Below, piece by piece: positions 34,136-41,725 of a stretch of 64,000 bases of DNA; within the stretch, counting starts at the first letter, position 1; the number at the start of each line of letters is the position of its first letter. A program made the position numbers and the translations under genes. The notes beneath the pieces were generated by a model. It had not been told where the DNA came from, searched no databases, and saw only the letters and a program-made list of their open reading frames with translations. The stretch lies in NCBI GenBank assembly GCA_937952305.1, contig CALFZO010000004.1, forward strand, positions 1-64,000. Reading direction: 5' to 3'. The stretch comes from an uncultured Anaerolineales bacterium. GTDB taxonomy: Bacteria; Chloroflexota; Anaerolineae; Anaerolineales; UBA6663.

Positions 34136-34678
34136 ATGAACGCGGACACGCTGTACGACCGGGCGACTCTCGCCATTCGCACACGCCAACTGGACGAGGC
34201 GCGCCGTCTGCTGTTTGAGGCGGTGCGTCTCGACGCGCAGCATGAGCGCGCCTGGCTGGCGCTGGCGTCCGTGTTAACCGACATGGAGCAGGCCATCGAC
34301 TGCCTGCGGCGCGTCCTGGCCATCAACCCGGACAACCGCACCGCCCGCGAATGGCTGGCCCTGGCCCTGCAAGAGCGGGCCCGGCAGGAGGCCGTGGCCG
34401 AGCACAACGCCGACCCGGCGCTGGCCGAAATCCCCATTGACGAGCCCGGCGACGAAGACCGGCCGGTGCCGCGCCTGGGCAAGTATCTCCTGGACTACAA
34501 GTTCATCACCGCCGACCAGCTCAAGACCGCCTTGCTGGCCCAGCGCCGCGACGTGGACGCCGGCCAGGCCCGGCGCCTGGGCGATATCCTCCTCGAGCAG
34601 GGTTCCATCACCCGCGACCGCCTGGACTTCGCGCTCCGCGAACAAAACCGCAACTTCTACAGCCTGATCGACGAGTGA
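34136..34678 (+). CDS. TPR protein with GspE/MshE-N-like C-terminal domain
   Basis: A 180-residue soluble protein with two parts. Residues about 5-75 form two TPR-like helical repeats (ARRLLFEAVRLDAQHERAWLAL region). Residues about 115-175 repeat the LGxxLLxxxxITxxQLxxALxxQ pattern twice (LGKYLLDYKFITADQLKTAL and LGDILLEQGSITRDRLDFAL), typical of the N-terminal domain of type II secretion/pilus ATPases, some of which bind c-di-GMP. No ATPase domain follows, so it is a stand-alone adaptor or sensor. The ATG at 34136 is preferred over an upstream GTG. Function unknown. Confidence 0.7.
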   Translation: MNADTLYDRATLAIRTRQLDEARRLLFEAVRLDAQHERAWLALASVLTDMEQAIDCLRRVLAINPDNRTAREWLALALQERARQEAVAEHNADPALAEIPIDEPGDEDRPVPRLGKYLLDYKFITADQLKTALLAQRRDVDAGQARRLGDILLEQGSITRDRLDFALREQNRNFYSLIDE

Positions 34679-34747
34679 TCCGGCGATCCTGCCCGGCGCT
34701 GCAACCTACCGGCTCCGTTTACGTAGACCCATTACGGAGGTGCTGCC

Positions 34748-35155
34748 ATGGCTGACTCGCAGGAAAAACGCAATCTCCTCGGCCCGTATATCCCGCAGGG
34801 CAACGTCGTGCGCGAGGTCGTCCAGCAGATCAAGCTGGCCTACAACCTGATGCTGGACGGACGCGTGCATCCCGTCACCAAGCTCATCCCGGTGGCGGCG
34901 GTGCTCTACTTGTTCATGCCCCTGGATGTGCTGCCGGATGTGGTCCTGGGCCTGGGCCAGCTCGACGACCTGGCCATCGTCACGCTCGGTCTGCGGACGT
35001 TCTTTGAGTTCGCGCCGCCCGAGGTGGTGCACGAACACCTCAAGCGCCTGGCCGAGGGCGTCCGCTGGAATGTCACCGATACGCCGCCGACGGCCCCCGC
35101 CAAACCCAAGGACGACGGCGACGTGGTCGAGGGCCAGTATCGCGCCGACGAGTAA
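34748..35155 (+). CDS. DUF1232 (YkvA-like) small membrane protein
   Basis: A 135-residue protein of the DUF1232 family. The hallmark region is LIPVAAVLYLFMPLDVLPDVV followed by GQLDDLAIV, giving one membrane-associated helix. Function unknown. ACGGAGGTG lies 7 nt before the ATG, a strong ribosome-binding site. A clean intrinsic terminator follows, so it is likely monocistronic or ends the unit starting at 34136. Confidence 0.85.
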   Translation: MADSQEKRNLLGPYIPQGNVVREVVQQIKLAYNLMLDGRVHPVTKLIPVAAVLYLFMPLDVLPDVVLGLGQLDDLAIVTLGLRTFFEFAPPEVVHEHLKRLAEGVRWNVTDTPPTAPAKPKDDGDVVEGQYRADE

Positions 35156-35188
35156 ACGGGCCGGGCCTGGATCAAACGCAACGCCGAC

Positions 35189-35216
35189 AGCGGGTCTCCG
35201 GACCCGCTTTTTGTTT
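35189..35216 (+). terminator. Intrinsic terminator
   Basis: AGCGGGTC (35189-35196), loop TCCG, GACCCGCT (35201-35208), then TTTTTGTTT. It ends the DUF1232 transcript. Its T-tract overlaps the -35 box of the marR promoter. Confidence 0.92.
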
Positions 35217-35251
35217 GGGGCGCGGCGGCGTGCTACAATTAGATATCCTAA
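35211..35251 (+). promoter_or_regulatory. marR-like gene promoter with MarR-type operator
   Basis: TTGTTT (35211-35216), 17-bp spacer, TACAAT (35234-35239). The near-palindrome TTAGATATCCTAA (35239-35251) begins on the last base of the -10 box and covers the start site, the usual place and half-site style (TTAG/CTAA) for a MarR-family autorepressor. Confidence 0.75.
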
Positions 35252-35271
35252 CTATTCGGGGATGGAACTAA

Positions 35272-35718
35272 ATGCCGCAATCGGCCCAAGCCTGCGCCCG
35301 CGCCGTGCTGGAGGGCGTGCCCGAAGTGACCCGGGTGATCCGCGCCCAGATGCGGCAGCACCGGGGGACGGCGCTGAGCGTGCCGCAGTTCCGGACGCTG
35401 GTGCTGCTGGAGGCTGAGCCCGGCGCGGCGTTGTCGCGCGTGGCCGAGCACGTCGGCCTGACCCGGCCGTCCGCGTCGACGCTGGTGGACGGGCTGGTCC
35501 AGCGCGCGCTGGTGGCCCGCCAGCCACACCCCACGGACCGCCGCCGGATCGCGCTGGCGCTCACCGCGCATGGGCGGACCGTGGTCACGTCCGCGCGCCG
35601 GCAGACGCAGGCTTTCCTGGCTGAACACCTGACGGCGCTGTCCGACGGGCAGCGCGCCACGATCGTCGAGGCCATGCGCCTGCTGAGCCAGGCCTTTGCG
35701 TCCACCCCCGCCGCCTGA
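35272..35718 (+). CDS. MarR-family transcriptional regulator
   Basis: A 148-residue winged-helix repressor of the MarR/SlyA family. The HTH runs through LSRVAEHVGLTRPSASTLVDGL and is followed by the wing motif PTDRRRIALALT. It lies 7 nt upstream of an MFS exporter gene; a ligand-relieved autorepressor controlling its own exporter is the normal arrangement. The operator at 35239-35251 supports this. Confidence 0.93.
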   Translation: MPQSAQACARAVLEGVPEVTRVIRAQMRQHRGTALSVPQFRTLVLLEAEPGAALSRVAEHVGLTRPSASTLVDGLVQRALVARQPHPTDRRRIALALTAHGRTVVTSARRQTQAFLAEHLTALSDGQRATIVEAMRLLSQAFASTPAA

Positions 35719-35725
35719 CTCCGCC

Positions 35726-37000
35726 ATGGAACGTGAAACCGACCGCGCTCAGAACCCGGCCTCCGCCGCGCCGGACCGCGCCGCCTTCGGCGCCCCGAAG
35801 ACGTTTGCGGCTTTGCGGCATGCCAACTACCGCCTGTATTTCGGCGGCCAACTGGTGTCGGTGGCCGGCACCTGGATGCAGATCGTGGCCCAGGGCTGGC
35901 TGGTGTACGAACTGAGCCGGTCCGAGCTGACGCTGGGTCTGGTGGGCTTCGCCTCGGCCGTGCCGGCGCTGCTGGTGTCGCCGTGGGGCGGGGTGGTGGT
36001 GGACCGCGTGCCCAAGCGCGCCCTGCTGGTGGCCACGCAGGCGGCGGCCATGCTGCTGGCCTTCATCCTGGCCGCCCTGACCTTCACCGGCCTGGTCCAG
36101 GTCTGGCACATCCTGGCGCTCTCGGCGGCCCTGGGCGTGGTGAACGCCTTCGACGGTCCCGGACGCCAGGCCTTCGTCGTCGAGATGGTCGGCCGCGAGG
36201 ACCTCACCAACGCCATCGCCCTGAACTCGATGATGTTCAACGGCGCGCGCGTCATCGGCCCGGCCGTGGCCGGCGTGCTGCTGGCCGCCTTCGGCGCCCC
36301 GTGGTGCTTCCTGCTGAACGGCCTGTCGTTCCTGGCCGTCATCGCCGGCCTGCTGGCCATGCGCCTGACGCCGGCCCCCCGCGCCGGGCACGGCGAGCCC
36401 CCCTGGCGCCAGCTGCAGGCCGGCCTGGGCTATGTCTATCGCAACGCCGAGATCTTTGCGCTGCTGCTGCTGGCCCTGATCTTCAGCGTCTTCGGGATCT
36501 CCTACGGCGCCATCCTGCCGGCCTTTGTGGACCGCGTCTTGGGCAGCGGGCCGACGGTGTACGGCACCCTCAACGCCGCCACCGGGCTGGGCGCGGTCTG
36601 CGGCGCCTTCGTGGTGGCGCGCTACGGAGACCGCGGCCGGCGCGGGCGCTGGCTGGCCTGGGCCAACCTGGCCTTTCCGGTGGTGCTGCTGCTGTTCGCC
36701 TACACGGCCTATGTGCCGCTGGCGCTGTTCCTGGCCTTCTGGCTCGGCGTCGGCTTCATGCTGCAGTTCACGCTGATCAACACCCTCCTGCAGACCCGCG
36801 TCGCCGACGCTATGCGCGGCCGGGTGCTCAGCCTGTACACGCTGACCTTCTTCGGGTTCGCGCCGTTCGGCAACCTGGCCATTGGCATCCTGGCCGAGGC
36901 TTGGGGCCTGAGCCTGACCATGGGGCTCAGCGCCGGCATCGCCCTACTGCTGGCCTGCGCCGTGCTGGTGATTGTGCCGCGGCTGCGTCAGCTTCCCTAA
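35726..37000 (+). CDS. MFS exporter (enterobactin exporter EntS/MFS_3-like)
   Basis: A 424-residue major facilitator transporter with twelve predicted helices. The start region NYRLYFGGQLVSVAGTWMQ and the first cytoplasmic loop VVVDRVPKRALLV are typical of the EntS-like MFS_3 group, which exports siderophores and drugs by proton antiport. The ATG at 35726 is chosen over upstream frame extension. It is co-transcribed with the MarR regulator, so the substrate is likely the ligand sensed by that regulator. Confidence 0.9.
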   Translation: MERETDRAQNPASAAPDRAAFGAPKTFAALRHANYRLYFGGQLVSVAGTWMQIVAQGWLVYELSRSELTLGLVGFASAVPALLVSPWGGVVVDRVPKRALLVATQAAAMLLAFILAALTFTGLVQVWHILALSAALGVVNAFDGPGRQAFVVEMVGREDLTNAIALNSMMFNGARVIGPAVAGVLLAAFGAPWCFLLNGLSFLAVIAGLLAMRLTPAPRAGHGEPPWRQLQAGLGYVYRNAEIFALLLLALIFSVFGISYGAILPAFVDRVLGSGPTVYGTLNAATGLGAVCGAFVVARYGDRGRRGRWLAWANLAFPVVLLLFAYTAYVPLALFLAFWLGVGFMLQFTLINTLLQTRVADAMRGRVLSLYTLTFFGFAPFGNLAIGILAEAWGLSLTMGLSAGIALLLACAVLVIVPRLRQLP

Positions 37001-37034
37001 CGCGGCCACTGGCCGGCCGCGCCCCCAAAACGAA

Positions 37035-37062
37035 GCCGCCCGTCCAGACCTGGACGGGCGGC
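37035..37062. terminator. Bidirectional terminator between convergent genes
   Basis: GCCGCCCGTCCA (37035-37046), loop GACC, TGGACGGGCGGC (37051-37062). A T-rich tail TTCGTTTT follows on the minus strand, so it best serves rimO; on the plus strand the tail is weak. Confidence 0.8.
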
Positions 37063-37095
37063 GTTGATTCCTGCCAAAGGCCGACGCGGGTGCGC

Positions 37096-38493
37096 TCAGC
37101 CCGCCACGGTGACGTTGGGCGCGCGCGGGGCGCTCACCACCTGGGCCGGCGTGGTGTCCACGGTGCCCGAGACGTCGTAGGCCATCGCGCCGGAGACGCG
37201 CACCGGCACCATTTCACCCACCGGCACCTCGCCGTCCACGATCACCAGCCCGTCGATCTCCGGCGCGTCGCGGTAGCTGCGGCCCACGCTCAGCCCGTCG
37301 CCGTGGCCCTCGATCAGGACCTTGAGCGTCTGGCCGATGAGGGCCTGGTTCTTCTCCAGGGCGATGCGCTGCTGGAGCGCCATCAACTGGTCGCGGCGCG
37401 CCTGCTTCACGGCCTCGGGCACCGGGTCACCCAGGGCGGCCGAAGTGGTGCCGGGCTCGTACGAGAACGTGAAGGCGCCGATCCGGTCGAAGCGCAGGGC
37501 CTGGACGAAGTCGAGCAGGGCCTGGAACTCAGCGTCGGTCTCGCCCGGGTAGCCGACGATGAACGTGGACCGGATCGCCAGGTCCGGCATGGCCGCGCGC
37601 ATCTTGGCCAGCGTGCGATGCACCCAGTCCAGGTTGGACGGCCGGCGCATGCGGTAGAGCGTGTCTGGGTGGCCGTGCTGGAGCGGGATGTCCAGGTAGT
37701 GGGCGATCTGCGGGTGGGCCGCCATCGTCTCGATCAGGCGGTCGGTGACGTAGCCCGGGAACGCGTACATCACCCGCAGCCAGTCGATGTCCGGCACGGC
37801 GCGCACCAACTCATCCAGCAGCTGGGCCAGCCCGTCTTTCATCCCCAGGTCGTGGCCGTAGTCGGTGGTGTCCTGGGCGATCAGCAATATCTCGCGCACG
37901 CCCCGGTCGCGCAGCGCGCGGGCCTCGTCCAGGATCGCGGCCACTGGGCGTGAGACGGCCGTGCCCTTGATGAGCGGAATGGCGCAGAACGCGCACGGGC
38001 GGCGGCAGCCGTCGGCGATCTTGAGGTAGGCGCTAGCGCCCTGGATGGCGACGCGGGCCGCGCCGTGTTCGTCTGAGCCGACCACGGCCGCGTTCTCGGG
38101 CAGGTGGTAGAGCGGCTCCGGCTGGCCGCGCTCGCGCAGGCGCTGCACGAAATCGACGATGTCCATCCAGCGGCGCGTGCCGATCAGGCCGTCCAGCCCC
38201 GGCACCCACTTGAGCAGCTCGCCGCCGTAGCGCTGGGACAGGCAGCCGGCCGCGATCAGCAGCTGGCCGCGCCGTTTGCCGGCGGCCAGCTGGTTGAGAA
38301 CGTCCACCGACTCCTGTTTAGCCGGGCCGATAAAGCCGCAGGTGTTGACGATGAGGACCTCGGCCCGGTCGGGGTCGGGCGTGGCCGCGTAACCGGATTG
38401 GCCCAGAAGTTGGGCCATGCTCTCCGAGTCTACCGTATTTTTCGAGCAGCCCAGGCTGACCAGGTGGAAGTGCTTTGCCTTGATTTTCGCCAT
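37096..38493 (-). CDS. rimO: Ribosomal protein S12 methylthiotransferase RimO
   Basis: Radical-SAM methylthiotransferase of 465 residues acting on the conserved aspartate of ribosomal protein S12. Domain order: UPF0004 with three auxiliary-cluster cysteines (SLGCSKN, NTCGFI, AAGCLSQ), radical SAM core with CRRPCAFC binding the SAM cluster, then a TRAM domain around residues 375-440 (LIGQTLKVLIEGHGDGLSVGRS start). About 20 residues beyond TRAM are low-complexity. It follows the RodZ-like gene by 32 nt. Confidence 0.93.
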   Translation of the reverse strand: MAKIKAKHFHLVSLGCSKNTVDSESMAQLLGQSGYAATPDPDRAEVLIVNTCGFIGPAKQESVDVLNQLAAGKRRGQLLIAAGCLSQRYGGELLKWVPGLDGLIGTRRWMDIVDFVQRLRERGQPEPLYHLPENAAVVGSDEHGAARVAIQGASAYLKIADGCRRPCAFCAIPLIKGTAVSRPVAAILDEARALRDRGVREILLIAQDTTDYGHDLGMKDGLAQLLDELVRAVPDIDWLRVMYAFPGYVTDRLIETMAAHPQIAHYLDIPLQHGHPDTLYRMRRPSNLDWVHRTLAKMRAAMPDLAIRSTFIVGYPGETDAEFQALLDFVQALRFDRIGAFTFSYEPGTTSAALGDPVPEAVKQARRDQLMALQQRIALEKNQALIGQTLKVLIEGHGDGLSVGRSYRDAPEIDGLVIVDGEVPVGEMVPVRVSGAMAYDVSGTVDTTPAQVVSAPRAPNVTVAG

Positions 38494-38525
38494 CGTCTGA
38501 TACCGCGTTTCTACCTATGAATTGA

Positions 38526-39353
38526 TCACGGAGTCGCCGTGGCCGTCGGCGTGGGCGTGACGGCGCCAGCCAGCGTCCACAGCCGGATGACCACTTCGCC
38601 TAAAACGCCCAGCGTGCCCTGGTCCTGGCCGTTGAAGACCACGCGCGTGCCGCGGCCGTTGCCGGTCCACAGCTCGACGACCGTGTTGCCGACGAACTCG
38701 CGCGTCTCACCCGGCGCCATCTGGCCGACGAAAGTCTCGGCTCCGTCCACCAGCGCGCGCAGCCACAGCCGCTGCTCGGCGCGGACCACCACGTTGACGC
38801 CGACGTAGTTGGGCCGCGGCGTCGGCAGCGCGGCGGTGGGGCTGGCGGCCACGGTCGGCGTCGCGCTGGGCAGAGCCGTCGCCGGCGTCCCCGCCACGCT
38901 GACGGCCGCGCGGGTGGCGGTGGGTGTGGCGGGGGCGGCCAGGGAGGCCCAGAGTTGCAGGGCGCCCCAGATCAGCACCACTGCCACCAGGGCCGTTACC
39001 AGCACCCCGACAACCAGGTCGCGCGTGAAGATGCGGCGCCAGCCGCCGCGGACGGGCGGCCGGCCGTTCTGGGCGGCGGCCGGCCGCGGCGCGGCCCGCC
39101 CATTGCCCACCGGACGGGCGCGGCTGCGCGACGGCGTGAGGCCGGCCAGAAGCGCGTCCGCGTCCAGGTCCAGGTATTCGGCGTAGTTGCGCAGGAAGCC
39201 GCGGGCCTGGGTCAAGGACGCGAAGGCCGCGAAATCCTCGGCCTCCAGCGCGGCCAAGAGCTTGGCCCGGATGCGCGTCTGGCGCTCGGCGTCTTCCAGA
39301 GTGACGCCGCGCGCTTCGCGCGCCCCCCGCAGTTGCTCCCCGATGCTGTCCAT
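38526..39353 (-). CDS. RodZ-like HTH membrane protein
   Basis: A 275-residue cell-shape or envelope protein resembling RodZ. Residues 1-75 form an XRE-like helix-turn-helix (IGEQLRGAREARGVTLEDAE and the YAEYLDLDADALL end), followed by a basic linker, one transmembrane helix (about 112-135), a Thr/Ala/Pro-rich external linker and a C-terminal beta domain like DUF4115. In the RodZ model the HTH binds MreB filaments; no mre gene is in this window. It starts the rodZ-rimO unit. Confidence 0.85.
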   Translation of the reverse strand: MDSIGEQLRGAREARGVTLEDAERQTRIRAKLLAALEAEDFAAFASLTQARGFLRNYAEYLDLDADALLAGLTPSRSRARPVGNGRAAPRPAAAQNGRPPVRGGWRRIFTRDLVVGVLVTALVAVVLIWGALQLWASLAAPATPTATRAAVSVAGTPATALPSATPTVAASPTAALPTPRPNYVGVNVVVRAEQRLWLRALVDGAETFVGQMAPGETREFVGNTVVELWTGNGRGTRVVFNGQDQGTLGVLGEVVIRLWTLAGAVTPTPTATATP

Positions 39354-39373
39354 GCGGGCCTACGAGTGCTCAG

Positions 39374-39414
39374 ACAACAAAGCCATCGGCTTGGCGCAAG
39401 GCAGGCCGATGGCT
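39374..39414 (-). terminator. rplI terminator
   Basis: AGCCATCGGC (39381-39390) pairs with GCCGATGGCT (39405-39414); on the minus strand the tail TTTGTTGT follows. Confidence 0.75.
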
Positions 39415-39450
39415 TCGCGTTGGTCTGGGCGGGATGTCTGGGTGGCGGGA

Positions 39451-39996
39451 TCAGGCGGCGGGCGTCTCCGCCGGGGCAGCGGCGGCCTCGGCCGGCTCGG
39501 CCGCCGTTTCAGCCGGGGCTGGGGCCGGGGCGGCCGCCGTCTTGATCGCCTCGCCTTCGCGGTAGATGATCACCTTAACGGACGGGATCAGGTCGGTGGT
39601 CAGGCGCACCGGCACCTGGTGCTCGCCCAGCTCGCGCAGCGGCTGATGGCCGACATTGCGCCGGTCGATCTCCAGGCCGGAGACTTCCTTGATCTTGGCC
39701 GCCACCTGGGCGGACGTGATGGAGCCGTACAGCTTGCCGGTCTCACCGGCCTTGGCCGGGAAGGTCAGCGTCAGGGCCTTGAGGGCGTCGGCCACGCCCT
39801 GCATCTCGGCGTTGAGTTTGGCGCGCGAGATCGTGGCGTTCTGGCGCAGCGTTTCGGCCTGCTTCAGCGCCGACGGCGTGGCCAGCACGGCCAGCCGCTG
39901 TGGGAGCAGGAAATTGCGGCCATAGCCGTCGGCAACCTTCTTCACTTCGCCGGCGTGGCCGAGCTTATACACGTCTTTGATCAGCAATACACGCAT
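39451..39996 (-). CDS. rplI: 50S ribosomal protein L9
   Basis: A 181-residue L9. The N-terminal domain starts MRVLLIKDVYKLGHAGEV and continues GYGRNFLLP; a long connecting helix and C-terminal domain follow. The last 30 or so residues are an Ala/Pro/Glu tail (PAPAPAETAAEPAEAA) not present in most L9 proteins, which are close to 150 residues. It is transcribed alone here, without rpsF/ssb/rpsR adjacent. Confidence 0.96.
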   Translation of the reverse strand: MRVLLIKDVYKLGHAGEVKKVADGYGRNFLLPQRLAVLATPSALKQAETLRQNATISRAKLNAEMQGVADALKALTLTFPAKAGETGKLYGSITSAQVAAKIKEVSGLEIDRRNVGHQPLRELGEHQVPVRLTTDLIPSVKVIIYREGEAIKTAAAPAPAPAETAAEPAEAAAAPAETPAA

Positions 39997-40113
39997 GGAG
40001 TCAAGCCCTGTCCTTTCTTTGGCGGGACGGCCCGTCTGGCCGCCCGGGGTGGGGCGAAGGGTACAACGCCCCGATGCAGTTGGCGCGCGGCTGCGGGAGG
40101 GCAGGCCGGCGTG

Positions 40114-40136
40114 AAAACTCCCGCTGGCTGCGGGAG
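40114..40136 (-). terminator. Terminator of the RimI-like gene
   Basis: CTCCCGC (40118-40124), 5-nt loop, GCGGGAG (40130-40136); on the minus strand TTTT follows (40114-40117). Confidence 0.75.
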
Positions 40137-40179
40137 AGTTGAGATTCTAACAAAGAGCGGCGGTTACGGCAAGAGCCGG

Positions 40180-40656
40180 TCAGGCGCGGCGCTTCTCCAT
40201 CACCACGCCGTCTTCGCCGCCGGAGTAATAGCGCGCGATCTGGCTCACCGGCCGGTACCCGAACTCGCGGTAGAGCGCCTGGGCGGGCATGTTGGACACG
40301 CGCACGGTCAGCTTGAGCACGGGCTGGGCCAGGCGCGCCTCGACGGCGGCCAGCAGGCGGCGCCCGATGCCCTGGCGCTGGAATTGGGGGTGGACGCCGA
40401 TGGTGGCGATCCAGCCCTCCTGCTCCGCCGGGCGCGTCTCGCCGATGGCGAAGCCGACCAGGCGCTCGGCGGTCCGGCCGGGCGCGGCCGGGTTGGCGGC
40501 TACCACCTTGAGCCGGATGCTCGGGCTGAGCAGCGCGAACGAGAGTTCAAGCAGGCCCCAGGCGTCCGCGCCGAAACAGGCCCGTTCCAGCTCCCGCACG
40601 GCGAACAGGTCCCGCCAGGTGGCCGGGCAGATGTCGATCTGGGGAAGCGCATTCAT
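40180..40656 (-). CDS. GNAT N-acetyltransferase (RimI-like)
   Basis: A 158-residue acetyltransferase. The acetyl-CoA binding pattern is visible as QRQGIGRRLLAAVE near residue 95, after IGVHPQF, and the C-terminal YREFGYRPV segment is typical of RimI, which acetylates the N-terminal alanine of ribosomal protein S18. Without biochemical data a general GNAT activity cannot be excluded. It is a single gene ahead of a terminator. Confidence 0.85.
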   Translation of the reverse strand: MNALPQIDICPATWRDLFAVRELERACFGADAWGLLELSFALLSPSIRLKVVAANPAAPGRTAERLVGFAIGETRPAEQEGWIATIGVHPQFQRQGIGRRLLAAVEARLAQPVLKLTVRVSNMPAQALYREFGYRPVSQIARYYSGGEDGVVMEKRRA

Positions 40657-40707
40657 GCCGGGTGGCTGATCCTCCGCCGGCGTCCACGCGTCCGCGGGTT
40701 AAAGCCG

Positions 40708-40734
40708 GAGGCCGCCCCCGGGCGGGGCGGCCTC
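40708..40734 (-). terminator. Possible terminator of the SPFH gene
   Basis: GAGGCCGCC (40708-40716) and GGCGGCCTC (40726-40734) form a stem; on the minus strand only a short CTTTAA tail follows, so confidence is limited. Confidence 0.5.
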
Positions 40735-40763
40735 GGCATCAAGCGCGGCCGGCGCCGGCCGGG

Positions 40764-41672
40764 TTAGTCCTTCTTGGGGCCCACGAAGTTGCTCAAAAGT
40801 GACGTGAACTCCATCGGGAAGATGTACTTGGTGGCTGGGCTCATACCCATGGCCTTGAGCGTCTCGAAGTACTGCAGCGTCATCGTCTTCTGGTCGATGG
40901 TGCTGGCGGCGTTGTAGATCGTCTGCAGCGCGGCCGCAAAGCCCTCTGCTCGCAGCAGCTGGGCCTGCTTCTCGCCCTCCGCCCGCAGGATGTTGGACTG
41001 GCGTTCGCCCTCGGCCTGCAGGATGTTGGCCTGCTTGGTGCCCTCGGCGCGGTTGATGGCCGCCTCTTTGTCGCCGGTGGATTCGGTCACCAGCGCGCGG
41101 CGCGTGCGCTCAGCCGACATCTGCCGGTTCATGGCGTCCTGCACGTCGCGCGGCGGGATGATCTCGCGGATTTCGACGTTGGTGACCTTGACGCCCCAGC
41201 GCTCGGTGACCTCGTCTAGCTTGACGCGCAGAGTCTGGTTGATGTGCTCGCGCTGGGAGAGCACGTCGTCCAGCAGGATGCCGCCGATGACCGAGCGCAG
41301 CGTGGTGGTGGCGATACCGGCCGCCGCCATCTCGAAGTTGCCCACGCCCACCACGGTCAGCGTCGCGTCGACGACCTTGTAGTACCACAGGAAGTCAATC
41401 GAGATCGGCGCGTTGTCCTTGGTGATGGAGGTCTGGTGCGGCACCTCGCGCACCTGCTCGCGCAGATCCACCGTGCGGGCCTGGTCGATGACGGGCAGGA
41501 GCAGCACGATGCCCGGCCCCTTCTGGCCGATGACGCGGCCCAGGCGCAGCACCACCAGGCGCTGATACTCCGGCACGATGCGGATCGAGGTGGCCAGGAC
41601 CCCCAGCACCACCAGCACCACCACGCCGACCACGCACAGCAAGACCGAGCCACTTAGAAAAGCTGCATCCAT
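40764..41672 (-). CDS. SPFH/band 7 protein (stomatin/QmcA-like)
   Basis: A 302-residue membrane-anchored SPFH protein. One N-terminal transmembrane segment (about 8-30) is followed by the band 7 domain (QRLVVLRLGRVIGQKGPG, then ALRSVIG-like TTLRSVIGGILLDD) and an Ala/Glu/Gln-rich coiled coil (QAEGERQSNILRAEGEKQ). Such proteins organise membrane microdomains and often bind FtsH or NfeD partners; no nfeD is adjacent. ATG at 41670-41672 with AAGGA upstream is chosen; the frame is open further but implausible. Confidence 0.92.
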   Translation of the reverse strand: MDAAFLSGSVLLCVVGVVVLVVLGVLATSIRIVPEYQRLVVLRLGRVIGQKGPGIVLLLPVIDQARTVDLREQVREVPHQTSITKDNAPISIDFLWYYKVVDATLTVVGVGNFEMAAAGIATTTLRSVIGGILLDDVLSQREHINQTLRVKLDEVTERWGVKVTNVEIREIIPPRDVQDAMNRQMSAERTRRALVTESTGDKEAAINRAEGTKQANILQAEGERQSNILRAEGEKQAQLLRAEGFAAALQTIYNAASTIDQKTMTLQYFETLKAMGMSPATKYIFPMEFTSLLSNFVGPKKD

Positions 41673-41725
41673 AGACTTTCGTCCTTTCCCGTCTTCGGCT
41701 ACCCCGCGCGCGCGCGGGGCTGTCG

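Noticed and set aside
35983..37953. A 656-codon open frame on the plus strand across the MFS and rimO genes
   Set aside because: It runs out of frame through two genes with clear families; its composition (Gly/Arg/Pro/Ala) is that of a shadow frame in GC-rich DNA.
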